Virus record (IMG/VR): IMGVR_UViG_3300031951_009679
Coordinates: 1-30,059 of that record
Length of the DNA: 30,059 nucleotides
Reading direction: 5' to 3' (one strand)
Source of the DNA: a virus
Each line of letters begins with the position of its first letter. Positions within the stretch are counted from its first letter, which is position 1. Under the pieces are notes generated by a model. That model was not told where the DNA came from. It worked only from the letters and a program-made list of their open reading frames with translations, and searched no databases. Shown piece by piece: positions 29,414-30,059 of the stretch. A program made the translations under genes and the position numbers.

Positions 29414-29503
29414 ATGTTTGAACTTTTTATAGATGCCGTAAAAGATATTAGTGGTATATTAGCGGTCATGGCAGCAATAGGCATATGGTCATTTCTACCT
29501 TGA
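29414..29503 (+). CDS. 29-residue membrane peptide
   Basis: ATG 29414 lies nine bases after the porin stop, behind AGGAAA. The product MFELFIDAVKDISGILAVMA... has one hydrophobic helix (about 13-28) and a short acidic N-terminus. It overlaps the phosphoesterase gene by about 19 bases. It is too short for a family call, but start context and overlap look real. Confidence 0.5.
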   Translation: MFELFIDAVKDISGILAVMAAIGIWSFLP

Positions 29504-30059
29504 TCAAATATAAAACAATCTGCATATCTGATACCCACCTTGGCACTAAAGATGCCAAAGCCGACATACTCAATAACTTCCTCAAAAATCACACCTGCGA
29601 AAATCTATTCCTGATAGGCGATATCATCGACGGTTGGAAGATCCAACAGAATAAATGGCGATGGAAACAGAGTCACAGCAACGTTGTTCGCCGCATACTA
29701 GGCATGGCCAAACACGGAGTCAGGGTGACTTATGTGACTGGTAATCACGACGAATTCCTACGTCCATTCGTAGCACAGGTGTTTGAAATGGGCAATATAC
29801 GGATAGTCAATCAAGCAGAGTATCGCAGCATTGATGGTGACTTATTCCTAATCACACATGGTGATATGTTTGATGGCATCACGAGATTAGGCAAGTGGAT
29901 TGGATTCCTTGGAGACAACGCTTACGATTTCGTGCTTTGGATCAATACCAGATTTAATTATATCAGACATAAACTAGGATTTGGTTACTGGTCACTGAGC
30001 AAATATCTAAAACACAAGGTCAAGAAAGCCATAGGGTTCATCTATAAGTTTGAAGAAAC
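29485..30059 (+). CDS. LpxH-like metallophosphoesterase (3'-truncated by window)
   Basis: At least 191 residues are open to the window end. The motifs are CISDTHLGT (D-x-H), LIGDIIDGW (G-D-x-x-D), VTGNHDEFL (G-N-H-D) and LITHGDMFDG (the H-G-D of this group). WRWKQSHSNVVRRIL after the GD motif and the final basic helix are typical of the UDP-2,3-diacylglucosamine diphosphatase-like COG2908 proteins related to LpxH. LpxH splits UDP-diacylglucosamine in lipid A synthesis; a looser substrate is possible. ATG 29485 inside the membrane-peptide gene is the first in-frame ATG found; TTG 29500 is an alternative. Together with the porin it suggests control of the outer membrane. Confidence 0.8.
   Translation, partial: MVISTLIKYKTICISDTHLGTKDAKADILNNFLKNHTCENLFLIGDIIDGWKIQQNKWRWKQSHSNVVRRILGMAKHGVRVTYVTGNHDEFLRPFVAQVFEMGNIRIVNQAEYRSIDGDLFLITHGDMFDGITRLGKWIGFLGDNAYDFVLWINTRFNYIRHKLGFGYWSLSKYLKHKVKKAIGFIYKFEE

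Noticed and set aside
19979-30059. The envelope-gene half as a host chromosome fragment joined by assembly error
   Set aside because: The same TAAATANT late-promoter motif, gene packing and codon habit continue from the structural genes through this half. It remains testable by read mapping.
1-30059. tRNA genes, CRISPR arrays, insertion sequences and attachment sites
   Set aside because: I looked for cloverleaf-type arms, regularly spaced repeats, transposase genes and terminal repeats and found none that could be supported.

Overview
The window reads as part of the genome of a large T4-superfamily (myovirus-like) phage that infects a Gram-negative, probably aquatic proteobacterial host. The reasons are tightly packed genes with many TAATG/ATGA junctions, an nrdA-nrdB-glutaredoxin block, virion-type proteins, many small unrecognised genes, and a recurrent T4-late-like promoter motif (TAAATANT) in front of eight late units. 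The host is inferred to be Gram-negative because about ten products carry Sec or lipoprotein signals and several are outer-membrane beta-barrels. Host genus cannot be fixed from this sequence.

Layout. (1) 1-3452: class Ia ribonucleotide reductase (nrdA partial, nrdB), glutaredoxin and a small Sm-like protein. (2) 3462-6017: a large probable virion protein, an HExxH metalloprotein and a small protein. (3) 5994-9492, minus strand: a translationally coupled chain of DNA methyltransferase, small paralogous proteins, metallophosphoesterase, lipoprotein with a peptidoglycan-binding-like end, and a HAD 5'-nucleotidase. (4) 9499-10750: a divergent control region, three consensus sigma70-type promoters (TTGACA-17-TATAAT) each driving tiny genes, and a terminator. 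(5) 10772-14847: late genes for probable virion or appendage proteins and a membrane/coiled-coil protein that appears to be extended by a -1 frameshift on an A9G run. (6) 14859-19911: bS21, DnaK, Hsp20, ClpS, a nucleotidyltransferase, a methyltransferase, a 3'-5' exonuclease and an unknown. (7) 19952-24502: a curli-type module (CsgF, CsgG, curlin-repeat protein, FecR-domain protein, discoidin-like/curlin-repeat protein) behind a late promoter. (8) 24499-30059: other envelope genes: a small secreted protein, a ClpP-like lipoprotein, an autotransporter-like protein, an OprO/P-type porin behind a putative PHO box, and an LpxH-like phosphoesterase (cut by the window end).

How it may work together. 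Early promoters in region 4 would drive small takeover proteins. Nucleotide-supply genes feed replication. Late promoters fire structural genes together with a proteostasis set (bS21, DnaK, Hsp20, ClpS) and a large envelope-remodelling programme. The most striking system is the curli module: secretion channel, its partner CsgF and two secreted amyloid-repeat proteins lie in one phage late operon with a FecR-domain protein. This suggests that the phage makes the infected cell display or export amyloid-like material late in infection. To my recollection csgG/csgF homologues have been reported in some marine T4-like phages. Whether subunits, FecR, autotransporter and PHO-box porin have been seen together is unknown to me. 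Function statements come from sequence motifs only; no searches were run.
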